Positions 13,501 through 25,200 of a DNA stretch of 64,000 nt are shown here, piece after piece. The number at the start of each line of letters is the position of its first letter. Positions within the stretch are counted from its first letter, which is position 1. A program made the position numbers and the translations under genes. Under the pieces are notes generated by a model. That model saw only the letters and a program-made list of their open reading frames with translations, was not told where the DNA came from and searched no databases. The stretch lies in assembly GCA_017506865.1 (NCBI GenBank), contig JAFCMP010000092.1, positions 62,001 through 126,000 of the forward strand, written 5' to 3'. Source of the stretch: Tribonema minus. Lineage: Eukaryota; Sar; Xanthophyceae; Tribonematales; Tribonemataceae.

Positions 13501-16500
13501 ATCCGCACCAATTGTGAAAAACCATTGTGTTGGTGTTGCGATCAATACTGCACCACGCTCAAACATGATGCGCAGCACTAGGGTTAGGGTTAGGGTTAAC
13601 CCTAACCCTAAACCTAACCCTAACCGTGCCCGCTCACCGCTACCGTCACGCGGTGGTCGCGGCAAGGGCGGCTGATGTGCGGGCGCGCGACGGGAGCAGT
13701 GCTCAGCTCCGCTGCGTCGCCGCCCAACTCTGTACTGCCGTGTACTGCGACATCAGAGATCACATCACTCGTGTTGAGCACCATTCAGTGACTGGGGAGC
13801 CTAATTTTCACCGCAATCCTGACGCTATAACCAAGAGGCGGGGCTAGCGGAGCCATGCACTTGCATACTTCAAAGTGCATAAACCCCCCTCCCCTCATTC
13901 CAATAGGGACAATTTGCTCAACAAACATTGAAACTTGAACTTCGAAGTAAAATTACACAAATTAATTCATTGTACAACACCTGCCCTTCGCGGTGCGCGC
14001 TCAGCACCAGCACTCGCGCAGGTCCGGCAAGGGCAGCAGGCGCGTCGGCACGCACCAGCAGCAGCGCCAGCAGCAGCAGCGCTCCACGGGACTCCGACTC
14101 GGACTCGGCGGCGACATGGACCCGATCGCGGAGGAAAACGAGCGGTTGCGATTGGACAGCGGCGCTGCGCCGTCGCCCAATCAACTGCGCGGCAGCGCTA
14201 AGAAGGGGGAAGTTCGCTCTCTCGGTCGCCAGTCTCGGCAGAACACTGGGGGGGAGGGGGACGGGGAGGGGGGCGGGGGGGGTCCCCCCCCCTCCGTCAG
14301 CCCCGGATTGTCCAATGAGGGGGGTTTGGCGGGGGGCCTGGAGAGTGAAAACGAGGGGTCTAGCAGCACTTCCGGCAGCAGCAGCAGCAGCAGTAGCAGC
14401 AGCACCGGCAGCGGCATGAGCAGCAGCAGTAGCAGCACCACCACCAGCAGCAGCAGCAGCAGTAGCAGCAGCGGCAGCAGCACCAGCGGCAGCACCAGCG
14501 GCAGCAGCGGCGGCAGCGCCAGCATGTGCAGCAGCGGCGGCGGCGGTGGCGGCGGCGGCAGCGGCAGCGATGTTGAAGCCGTGAGTATGTTTGCACAGTA
14601 ATGTTTTATGCGCTTGCGTGTTGTACGTTGATGGTTTCATGTATTTTTGTCCGATGGCAAGACGCAAGCGTCAGTGGTGCTGGTTTAGCATTAGTTCATT
14701 ACAATACTCTGAAGTCCACGCATGCACTGAAGCATGAGGTGTTCTGCGTCTTGTTCAAACATGCGAACAATGAAGTGTAACCCTAGTCCAAATTCTAACC
14801 ATAACCCTAACCCTTGCTGTGGCGGCGTGCCACAGGGCGGCGATTTTGATGACGAGGACGGTGACGAGGAGGCATACGAGTACGAAGATGACGAAGACGA
14901 CGACGCCAGGGTAGGTATCGCATGTGTGTAGCATACATACCTATGCGCTTTGGTACCGGTAATTGTGTCACATGTCGCATGACAACAATGATAAATATCA
15001 TAGAGCTGAGGAATGGCGATGCCAGTGTTACTGCACGCCTACGGCACGCACTTCAAAGTGTGTGCTTGTGCACGTGCGGTTGGTGCGATTGGAAGAGGGA
15101 ACATGATGGGCAAAGCTCACCTGTACGCACTTCACTTGTCGATGCCTGAGCACTGTCGTCGTTGCAAACCCCTACATACCCTTAGGTATGCAGGTATGCA
15201 CTCCATCTGCGCATGCGTGCCAGGCGAATTCACTTCATGTGCCAGTGCGACCTAGCCTGTGGAATATCTGTCCTCATGGTTTAAGTTTTCACTCTTGCTG
15301 GTGTGCACATCTCGCGGCCTTGGTGCACGCTTGTGCCATAGCTCAGCTCGTTCGCTCACTGTGCTAACGCTGTTGGTAGTCTTAGTATTGTTATCATGGC
15401 AAGTGTGATTATCAATATAATTGTGATCCAACTGCTGTCTAGGATGCTATTGCTATTGACTGTACACTTCCAATACTACTTCTTGCTTCGTACGGTTTGT
15501 CTGTTGTGGATTTGTTTTGTCTTGCAGAAAATAGGGGTTGAGGGGCGGCCCAGGCGCAGGCGCTACACGGTGCGTGAGTGCAACTGTCACACACTTTAAA
15601 TGTTACGCAATGAAACCGTGATATGCTGACACTTGCCAGATTGAGAGAGTGTCACATGCTGCAACCGTCTGATATCAAAACAGTCTCACGCTCAATTCGT
15701 CACCTGCTGAAATCGTCACCTTCAAAAATGACATCATCACCGTTCTGAAACTGTCACATGCTGAGACTGCCACGGTTGCCGCATTGCCAAACCCCAATCA
15801 GCGCAATTTGCAGCAGCCACCCCTCCGCCGCAGACACATTTTAGCGCTCCCCAGGTTGTGATGATGGCACTCCAGACAGCACAGATACCTACCTACGCCG
15901 TAGCAAGGACGGGTGGACGCGCCCTCCCTCTACTTCATGTTCAGGTCTACCACTCTACTCAGTGTTCAGCTCCACCATGTGGGGCTTTGCGTGTGCATGC
16001 CTGACGATCCGTACCTTCAATTGATTGCGCTATTGGCTTGACCTTCCCCCCCCTCGCTCCCCTCCCCCCCCTTCACCTTGCGCCACTCCATACATACCTA
16101 GGACAACAAGGAAACATACCTTATGGAAGTGGATGACGAAACCGACGAGGACTGTCTGTCGGTGCTACTGGACAAGCAGCCGCCAGCGGGGATCACCTTT
16201 GTGTCCAGCTGCATCGTGCCGGGGGCTCCATTGGGCCTCGCCAATTCTCAGGTTCGGAGAAGGACTTTGTCGAGAGGGAAGCACCCCCCCCCTGGAACTG
16301 ACATGAAAATTTCAAGGGTGTAGACGGCAGTCGGTGTGGGGTTAAAATTGGGCGTTTCATGGGCTTCGCAAAGCGCAGACAAGATGACATTGTTGGTTGC
16401 AGAGGGGAGTTGGATGACACCAAAGCGTTGCCCCCCTGGTTTCACAAATGTCTAGTTGTCTCGAGCAATTCCATAAACTTTGTGCCAGGCGTGATCACGG

Positions 16501-19500
16501 CAGCCGAGGCCTCGAAGCGAATCATATCCAGTTTGACTTTGTGCCTTCTGACTATGGGCGATGCATCATGTCATCTAGCGTCGGACGCCTTGATACAATC
16601 GGCGAGCTTTTTTCCTGCCAGCCTACCATCTACTTGTTTATCTGCTGCAGCTGTGTCATACATTGCCTGGTTGGTGCCAAGCAAGTTATGATGTACGTGC
16701 TGCTTATTCCCCCTGGACTCTTTGCAAAAATGTTACATCCCAAGGCCTGTATCCCTTCTGAATACAGCGGGCAACAGCAGTATCGATAACTTATCCCACT
16801 GTTGTTGGTGTTGAGCACTGCTGGTGCAGACAAGAGATTGCCGGTGATGCGTCTCGATGAGCACTGTCGTCAATGATGACCGAGCTGAATCTCACGTCAC
16901 AATGATTGAGAGCTGCTTCGGGCGCTCAACTTCATCCGCATCGCTCAGATGGTGGTGGTCGCCAGATGGCTCGCTGCTGCAATTGCCAACTCAACTTCAA
17001 CATACCCACTGCTCGAGATGATAGTTGGCACTGTTGGCTGAGCACTGCTGCATTCACTGTAATGAAATTTCAACATACGCGCTGCAGATGGTGGTGGCCA
17101 TGAAGCGCGCCAAGTGGAACGGCGTGGCCTCCGGCGGGCAACTCAATGCAGCGCTCAGCGGTCTGTACGGCGAACTTCATGCGCGCCTGTTCTTCAAGGT
17201 ACAAGAGTACTTGAACTTGAAGTTTGATGATGTACTTCAAGTAAATTAACTTGAAGTCTAACTGTGCCTGTATGTCACGCGCGCCTGTGCTTCAAGGTAC
17301 CCCCCCCCGCTCTTTGAGTGTGAGTTGTACTGCAAGTGATTAAACTTGAAGAAGTATAGCATCTGCCTGCGTGTCTGGGCACAGCGAAGCATCTGTGGAG
17401 TCTTGGCGGTGTATGAGACTTGCAACTGCAAGCGCAGCTGTGCTTCAAGGTAAGCCCCTCTTGAAGTTCGGAAAACATACTTCAGAAGTACATGAATTTG
17501 AAGTAGAATGTGTGGTGTTCGGCAGGGCACAGCGCTGAATGCTATACCAGTAGCAGTGTAGCCTCAATGCTCTGCGATATATGTGTCATGTACACCTAGT
17601 ATATCCTTCAACAAAGTATTTGTGTGTGCGTGCTGTGTGTATATATGCGCTTGCGTTGCGCATGCATATATGGTACACTCGCCAGCACGATCTCACCAGC
17701 AGCGATTGACACCGAGTACGCAGCCCAACAGTGATGTCTCCAATCTAAAGCAGGCAGCAGCAGGCTGAGAGTGCTCTCGATGCACGGGCCTTGTGGTGAT
17801 GGCGCTAACCCCAACCCTAAGTATTGCTGAATTCACGCTGCACTTCTGCTGGCGGTTGCTGTGTATCTGCTGCAGCTTATCAAGGGTTGGGGTAGGGGTA
17901 GGGTCAGGCACCTGGCACCGTATGCTCTGTGTCCCACACCTGGTCTTCCGCAATGACGCGCGCGACTCTGCTTTTCGTCTGTATACCTTGTACTCCCGAC
18001 ATATACATAGAAGTATATATACGTCTACATAGACTACATGACCCACCGCACGGACTGCTGCTACTTGCCGTGTACTGACTGCAGCCGCGGGACCCGGCGG
18101 CGTGCGCTCTGTGCCGCTTACCCTGTGCTTTGCATGTCTTCACTTCCTTCATCGTTACCCACACAATCGTGCTGTTGAGACTCTATGCCTGCATTCATGA
18201 TGCACCTTCATTTCTGCTTGCGGACGCTGTGTACTCAATGCACTGCTGACACAGCAGCACTGGACTCCTATTTGCGGTCGTTGTGTACTTGGTGCAGCTG
18301 AGGGACTTGGCGCCGTGCGCTCTATGTGGTTCTCTGCAACTGCTTGTCTGCTGACGCAAGAAGAAGTACTTTCAAATTATCACTTCGCGGCTAACGTCCG
18401 TGTTCACAACATGGCCACTGCACGTGCTTCTGCTGCCCGCCGTGTGCTGAGTGCAGCTGAGGGATCTGGCCATGCTCTACGCTCCTTACCTCGTGCTTTC
18501 TTCACATGCTGCAACTACGTCTGCCTTCAGGCACACAGTTTCACTTCGCGACTGTCCGCAGTGCATTGATGATGTACCTTCACATCTGCTTGCGGTGGCC
18601 GTGTACTTGGTGTCGCTGATGCTCAGACCAGCGACACGAACATGGCAGCTGAGGGACCTAGCGCCGTGCGCTCTATGCCCCTTGCGTGGGTTGCTGCAAG
18701 TATCTGATTACACACGCGACTGTACTGTTTGACTGTACATCCGAGTTCACAACTTGGCCACTGCACGTGCTGCTGCGCACACTTGCTGTTTGTTGGTGCA
18801 GCTGAGGGACCTAGCGCCGTGCGCTCTATGCGGCCTCAGCGTTCAAGTGAGCCTCACCGCGGACAACATGGTGGAGCTTGTGGCCACCGGCATTGCGGTC
18901 TTACAGCCCCTTCAACAAGTCAGGTGGGCCCATAACGGTGACCTTGACCCCCACCTCAATTTCTTGAAGTGAGGGCCTTGACCCCCCCTTTCAAATCTCA
19001 ACCAAGTCAGGGGTGGCCCAGCATTAAAAACGCTTACCCACCTTGCATTAGCCACGATTGAGCAAACAAGTCATGAAGGGCCAAGATGAGAACCCTCACC
19101 TCTACCTCAAGAGTCATAGACAACTCTGCGTGGCCCAGGACGGGAACCCTAACCTCCACCCCAATCATTACTGAAAACATACTCCGCGAGTATGTTTTCA
19201 AGAGCACTATCCCCGACCTTGCATCTTCACAGAATGTGGCAGCCGCTCACTCAACTGCTGTTGTTGCTCCACCTGCCCGAGCCAAATTGAAGCACAACTT
19301 GCTTGTAAACTGAAGTGAGTGAGCTGAAGTAGCCGCAGCACGCCTCCGGAAAGGCTCCGCGTACGGCATCAGCATGTGCCATCGCCCGCCGGCAGCAGCA
19401 CTCCATCGCCACATTGCACGCCGCATGGGCCATCTGCTGCGTGCCGCACCGCTCTCCCTGACGCCACCACACCGCCTACCGCTGCCCTTCACGCTGAGCA

Positions 19501-22202
19501 CTGACACGTGCCCCCCCGCCATCAACCCCCGCGCGACTGCGCAGGGAGGTGGCGGCGGCGGCCGTGGGCGACGACCTCCGCCGCGACTCCAGCCAGTCCC
19601 TGGGCAGCGTCGGCAGCAGTGCCGGCGGCGGCGGCGGCGGCGCCGCGGCGGCGGCGGCGCACCACGCGGCGCGGCACGTGGACCGGCTGCTGCGCGACGC
19701 CGCCAACAACCGCGCGCGCTTCGCCTCGCGCGCGCAGCAGCAGCAGCGCGTCGGCCTGCTGCGTGCGGCGATGCTGGGGATCATGCGGCAGAGCGCGCCG
19801 CAGGCGGCGCCGCGCGCGCTGTGCGAGTACATCCTGGGCAAGATGACGGCGCTCGGCGAGGGCGCAGCGGACGCGGAGGCGGAGGCGCGGCAGCGCCAGG
19901 CGAGTGCTGGAGTGGGGTACTGAGTGTTGAAGTTTGAGCTGAGCGCTGAGTGTTGAGCACTTAGTTGAAGTTGAGCGCTGCGCGCGCTGTGCGAGTACGT
20001 CCTGGGCAAGATGACGGCGCTCGGCGAGGGCGCCGCGGACGCGGAGGCGGAGACGCAGCAGCGCCAGGCGAGTGTCGATGGTGATCACTGAGTCCGGCTA
20101 AATTGAGGTGCAGCAGCGCCAGGCGAGTGTTGAAGTTGAGCAATGAGTGTTGAAGTTGAGCATCGAGTTCAGCTCACTTGAGGCGCAAGCAGCGCCATGC
20201 GAGCGTTGATGTTGAGCACACTGAGGCTAGCTCACTTGAAAGGGGGGGGGAGGGGGGGGGTACAGGAGGTGCTGTTTCTCGGCCCTGTTGAGCACTGACT
20301 TCAGCTCTCGTGAGCCCTGGCGTAAGCTGTCTTCACAGCGGGTGCGGAGCTGCTGATGTTGACACTATTGTACATTCAGTAAACTGCCGCTGCTTGTGCA
20401 GGACGGTGGCGAGCGTTGGGACGGCATTGCAGAGCTGCTGCAGAATGCGTGCCCGCCTCTGAGGGCCTGCTGTACGCCTCAATCTAAACCCCTAATACTA
20501 ACCTTGTATTCCCCACATGGGGCTACTGTCCCTGCGCTGTGCCAGTGCCTTAAGTTCGACATGGCCATTGTCAGGCGCCCACGAGCAACTGACATATTCC
20601 AAGCTCACTTGTGGATGCTACGACACGCGCGTTTACGGTAGCTCTTTGGCGCTGTCATCTGGCCCAGTATCACAGCGGCGGATGGTATTTCAGCTGCTGC
20701 ACTATTGGGAAGCGGAGCAGTCCAGTACTGTGGCGAGGACAGGCGAAGTCAGCGGTGATGTATGTTGTGGCACCCATACACACAGATGCTCAAGTGCACA
20801 CTACCATGTCTAGGGTCGTTCGGTGGTATGGGTGTCGCAACATATAGCGCCGTTGCTGGCCTTGATGTATGCTGTAATGACGACAGCGCAGAGCAAGCTT
20901 GCAGCAGCAACACAGGCCAGATATATGCTGTTGCTCTAGTGATACAGCGCTGCAATGCTTATGGCTCTACAGACCAGGACATTGCACACCTACAGCACTT
21001 ACATGCAGTTGTGCAGCTCTCACATGGCAAACGCGCTCATTCAGCGCTATTTTGCCACTGGTACGGCTGCCGCAGGCGCGCCTCCGCAAGCAGCAGCAGC
21101 AAGCGCAGCATGCACTCGCAGGCGAGCTTGCAGAGCGCGCCACCGCTGCCGCCGCCGCCGCTGCTGCCGCCGCCGCCGCCGCTGGCACCGATGTACCACG
21201 CCTCAGCATCGACCCGCCGCGCCGCGCCAGCACCGCTGCTGCTGCTGCGGCGGCAGCGGCAGCGGCGCCGCCAGCGCCGCCAGGGTCCAGCTGGGGCGAG
21301 CTAAGCGCTGAGAGCTTCAAGCTGAGCACTGATGGAGAGACGCCGCTTAGCGCGGAGCCGGCGTCGCTGGCTGTTGCTGAAGGCAATAGCGGCGGCGGCG
21401 GCGGCAGTGGCGGTGGCGGCAGCGGCGGCGGCAGTGGCGGCGGCGGCGACGGCGGCAGCGGCGGCGCAGCGGGGATGAGCGCTGACGTGCAGCGGCAGCG
21501 CTCAGACGGGCTGTCGGAGGCGCGGCGCGACAGGAGCGGCACCATGGACAGCAGCACCAGCAGCGGCAGGTGATTGCGCGCATGGCTGACGCTTGTGGAG
21601 TGGATCTGTTGGAGCTGTGGCGAGCGGGTGTTTGGCGGCAGTGCGTGCGTGATTATTCTGCTTTTGCACGGGGGATGGCGCCTGCTATGTATCATGATCG
21701 TAGTGTTCATCAGGGGCAGTGTGCGCCTGCAACGTGCGGTCTGCAGAAGTTGTTGAAGTTTGTGAAGTTCAAGCAGAAGCGTTTTCAGCACAGCGCCAAT
21801 GAGTGCAGTGACAGGCAGCAGCAGCAGCAGCAGCAGCAGCAGCGTAAATGTCCAGTGTGCAGTCGAGTTGCAGTTATGTGAACCCATTGTGCAGCGTAAA
21901 TGTCCAGTGTGCAGTCGAGTTGCAGTTATGTGAACCCATTGTACAACTGCTCGATCAGCCATTTACGTCATGTGGCAGTGCCTTTATATACTACACACCC
22001 GCCCTTGCACGACGCACTTGCTGCGAAAGTGCCCAGCAACGCTTCATCAAACGCCCCTACGTCAGCGCTCAGCACTCGCACGCATGCCATCTACCCCATC
22101 CTGACCCTCCATTCATACGCGCACTCCGCCATACCCCGCTGCCGTTGCAGCAAATCCAGCGCGCGCCTGCGCCTGCCGCAGCTCAAGCGCAGCAGCGACG
22201 CT

Positions 22203-22237
<35 letters not shown>

Positions 22238-25200
22238 CTCAACACCGATCCGCATACTGCCGGCCGGCGCTGCCGAAGCTCCGCACGGCCACGTCTCGTC
22301 CAATACAAAACTGACGAGCGGGGGTTCTTCGGGGTCTTCGCGGCTGCTGTCTGCTTCTGCGGGTAGCGGCAGCCGGCCGGGGGCGGGGTCGCCCTGGCGC
22401 GCGGGGTCGCTGATGGCGCCGCTGACGACGCACAGGTGGGGTTTGTATGTTACTGGTGTGTACTGGTATGTACTGTTTATGTACTATGTATGTGCTGGCA
22501 TGTAGTATATTTGTGGACATTGCCCTGATACCCTTGCTCCTTCTCAGCATATTTTCTGGCATTTCCCCTACCTGCATCGCAGGTCACTGTCCCTGGGCTA
22601 ACCCCACGACCACTCCTCCAGCTACACGCTGGTGAACACATGTGCCCATGAACTCTCAGATAAACTCAGCTGCTTCTAAGCCATACTTGCCGCTATTGTT
22701 TCTGCCCACTCGCAGGTCAGTAACCCTGCCTCAGCACGGCTAGTCCCGAGCTACATGCACGCTGGTGAACACATGTGCTTATGTATCCTTAGATACACTT
22801 CTAAGCCATACTGTCCGCCATTTCCACTACCCCCATCGCAGGTCAGTGTCCTGGGCCCTCCCCCCCAGCACGGCCCCTCTCTGAACCCCCTTACAAATAA
22901 TTACTCCCCCAACCGAATGCATGCTTGTGGAATTTTTTTTACAAGCGTCGCTCTCTCGGCATATTTCTCTGCCATTCTTTCTACTGTACCCACATCGCAG
23001 GTCAGTGTCCCTGGGCACCCCCCCCCCCGTTATCACTCCTCCAGCAACAAGCCAAGCACGGTGGTGAACACATGTGCTCATTTCAGATAAACTCAGCCAC
23101 TTCTAAGCATACTTTGCGCCAATCTCCCTACCCGCATTGCAGGTGGGTGTCCCTGGGCAACCCCCCCCAGCACAGCCCTTCCTCGCGCTACATGCACTTC
23201 GGTGAACACATGCATCCATGTAATCATCTAAGGATCAACTCTGCTGCATACTTCTTAGCCATGCTTTCCACCGTTCCTCTACCCCCATCGCAGGTCAGTG
23301 TCCCTGGGCAACCCCCCCCAGCACGGCCACTCCTCGAGCGACCGCCTCCCCCGCCCCGGCTCCCTCCAGCAGCAAATGTCCGCCTCCCAGTCCTTCACGA
23401 GACCCCCCGCAGCCTCCGACGCCCACCCCTCCACCGCCATGTCGCTGCTAACGCGGACGCTAATGGGGGGGAGGCAGCAGCCGCCGACGCCGGGGCTGCA
23501 CCAGTCGGCGCGGCTGTCGACGGTGTCTGCGGCGGCGGCGGCGCAGCAGCAGCGCTCAGAGCGGGATGTGGAGCTGACGCCGCTGCCGCGGGTGGCGGGG
23601 GCTAGTGTGGTGCGCTATCTTGGCAGCGTCAGGTGTGTGTGTACTTTTGCTTGAAGTTCATGGCTAGATGGTATGCATGTATGTACCAAATAAAGCACTT
23701 TTACTTGAAGAATATAGTTAGAGGCGGGGGCCAGCATCGTGCGCTCCCTCGGCAGCGTCAGGTGTGTGTGTACTCTTGCTTGAAGTTCATGGCTAGATGG
23801 TATGTATGCACTTCCACTTGAAGTATATAGTTGGAGGCGGGGGGCAGCGTTGTACGCTACCTTGACAGCGTTAGGTATGTATGTACTGTTGTTGCAGTTG
23901 ATGGCTAGATGGTACACTTCAACTTGAAGTATAACATGGGTAGATAATGTCACAAGCACACTACTCCGACAGCGTCGTCACATCATGACATATGTTGACG
24001 CTACCTTCAACTTATATGACTCTGACGTTAACTTACTTCCAGGTATTCGATCTTGCTCAGTAAACAGAGGCGTTTTCGCAGGGCTCGGTATGCGTTCAGG
24101 CGCTGGCGCCGCTGCCGCACAACGCAGGGCGCGCATGTATTTGGGGCTTTGTCAGTCGCGGCTCAAGGGCGACGTATATGCATAAATGCAGTTGCATGTC
24201 TTGCTGACATGAAAGTCTCAACTTTAGCAAGGGTCGTGTTGCAGGTGCGGGTACAAAAAAGTAACACCGCAACTTTGAATCATGTGGGGCAGGTGCCGTG
24301 TGCCTCCTCTACAGCGCTGCGGTTTTCTGTCCTACATCAGCAGTGCAGAACGAAGCGTGCAAGCGCCCATTACTAAGAAGCTCGTATGTCTGACATCACG
24401 TTGCTCACGCGTCTGGCCTCACAGTCTCCACTTCATAAAGGAGAGCTGGGCTGCATCCCGCGGCGGTGAAGTTGGTTCGGTGAGTTTGCACATCAATGCT
24501 CATCACTGCGGTGCCTTGCAATATTTGGTGTTAGTGCATCGCCGAGCAGTGCTGCTGCTGCAGAAATGAACAATGCTTTGTCACGCTCAATTCTTAGGGT
24601 TAGGGTTAGGTGCCAGGTGCACGCACTTTTGACCTCCGACGGTGCAGACCAATCATGCTTGAAGACAGTGTGACAGCACGAGACCAATCATGCTTGAAGA
24701 CAGTGTGACAGCACGGCGCTTGTATCAGTAATTGAAAACCATGCAAACACTGCAAGCCATGCCCGTCATGAGCTGCTTGCAATCACCTGGGGGTCTCAGC
24801 TGGTCATCAGTGGCACCAGTAAGCATGGCTCAATGAACTGGAACTGCCCTTGACCTGCAGCTGCTTGCTTAACTTGCTCGTTGCACTGAAGCAGTCTCCT
24901 TACTCCGTACACGCCGTTGCTCTTGCGCTGTTGTCTGGTCTTGATCAGTTTTTCCACCTCTTCATACTGGAGGTGAATGCGGTGGTGCGGGCACACGTTG
25001 CGGCTATGGGTGGCAATGCGATGGTGAGCACTGCTTTTGGAATGTTTTCAGATGCATCACAATACAGTAAATGGGCCTCGATCGGCGCTGCAAGTGTGAT
25101 TGAGCACTCTGCATAGTCTGTGTCACTTGGACTGAGCTTTCTGACATAACCTGGCACGGGTTTTGTTCGGATGATAGTATCAAAGCACTGACAGCATGCT

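Noticed and set aside
13918-14667. 249-codon minus-strand Ala-rich frame
   Set aside because: Shadow of the AGC/GGC Ser-rich exon at 14005-14580.
20967-21962. 331-codon minus-strand frame
   Set aside because: Antisense to a confirmed exon with GC-rich repeats; Leu/Pro/Ala low complexity only.
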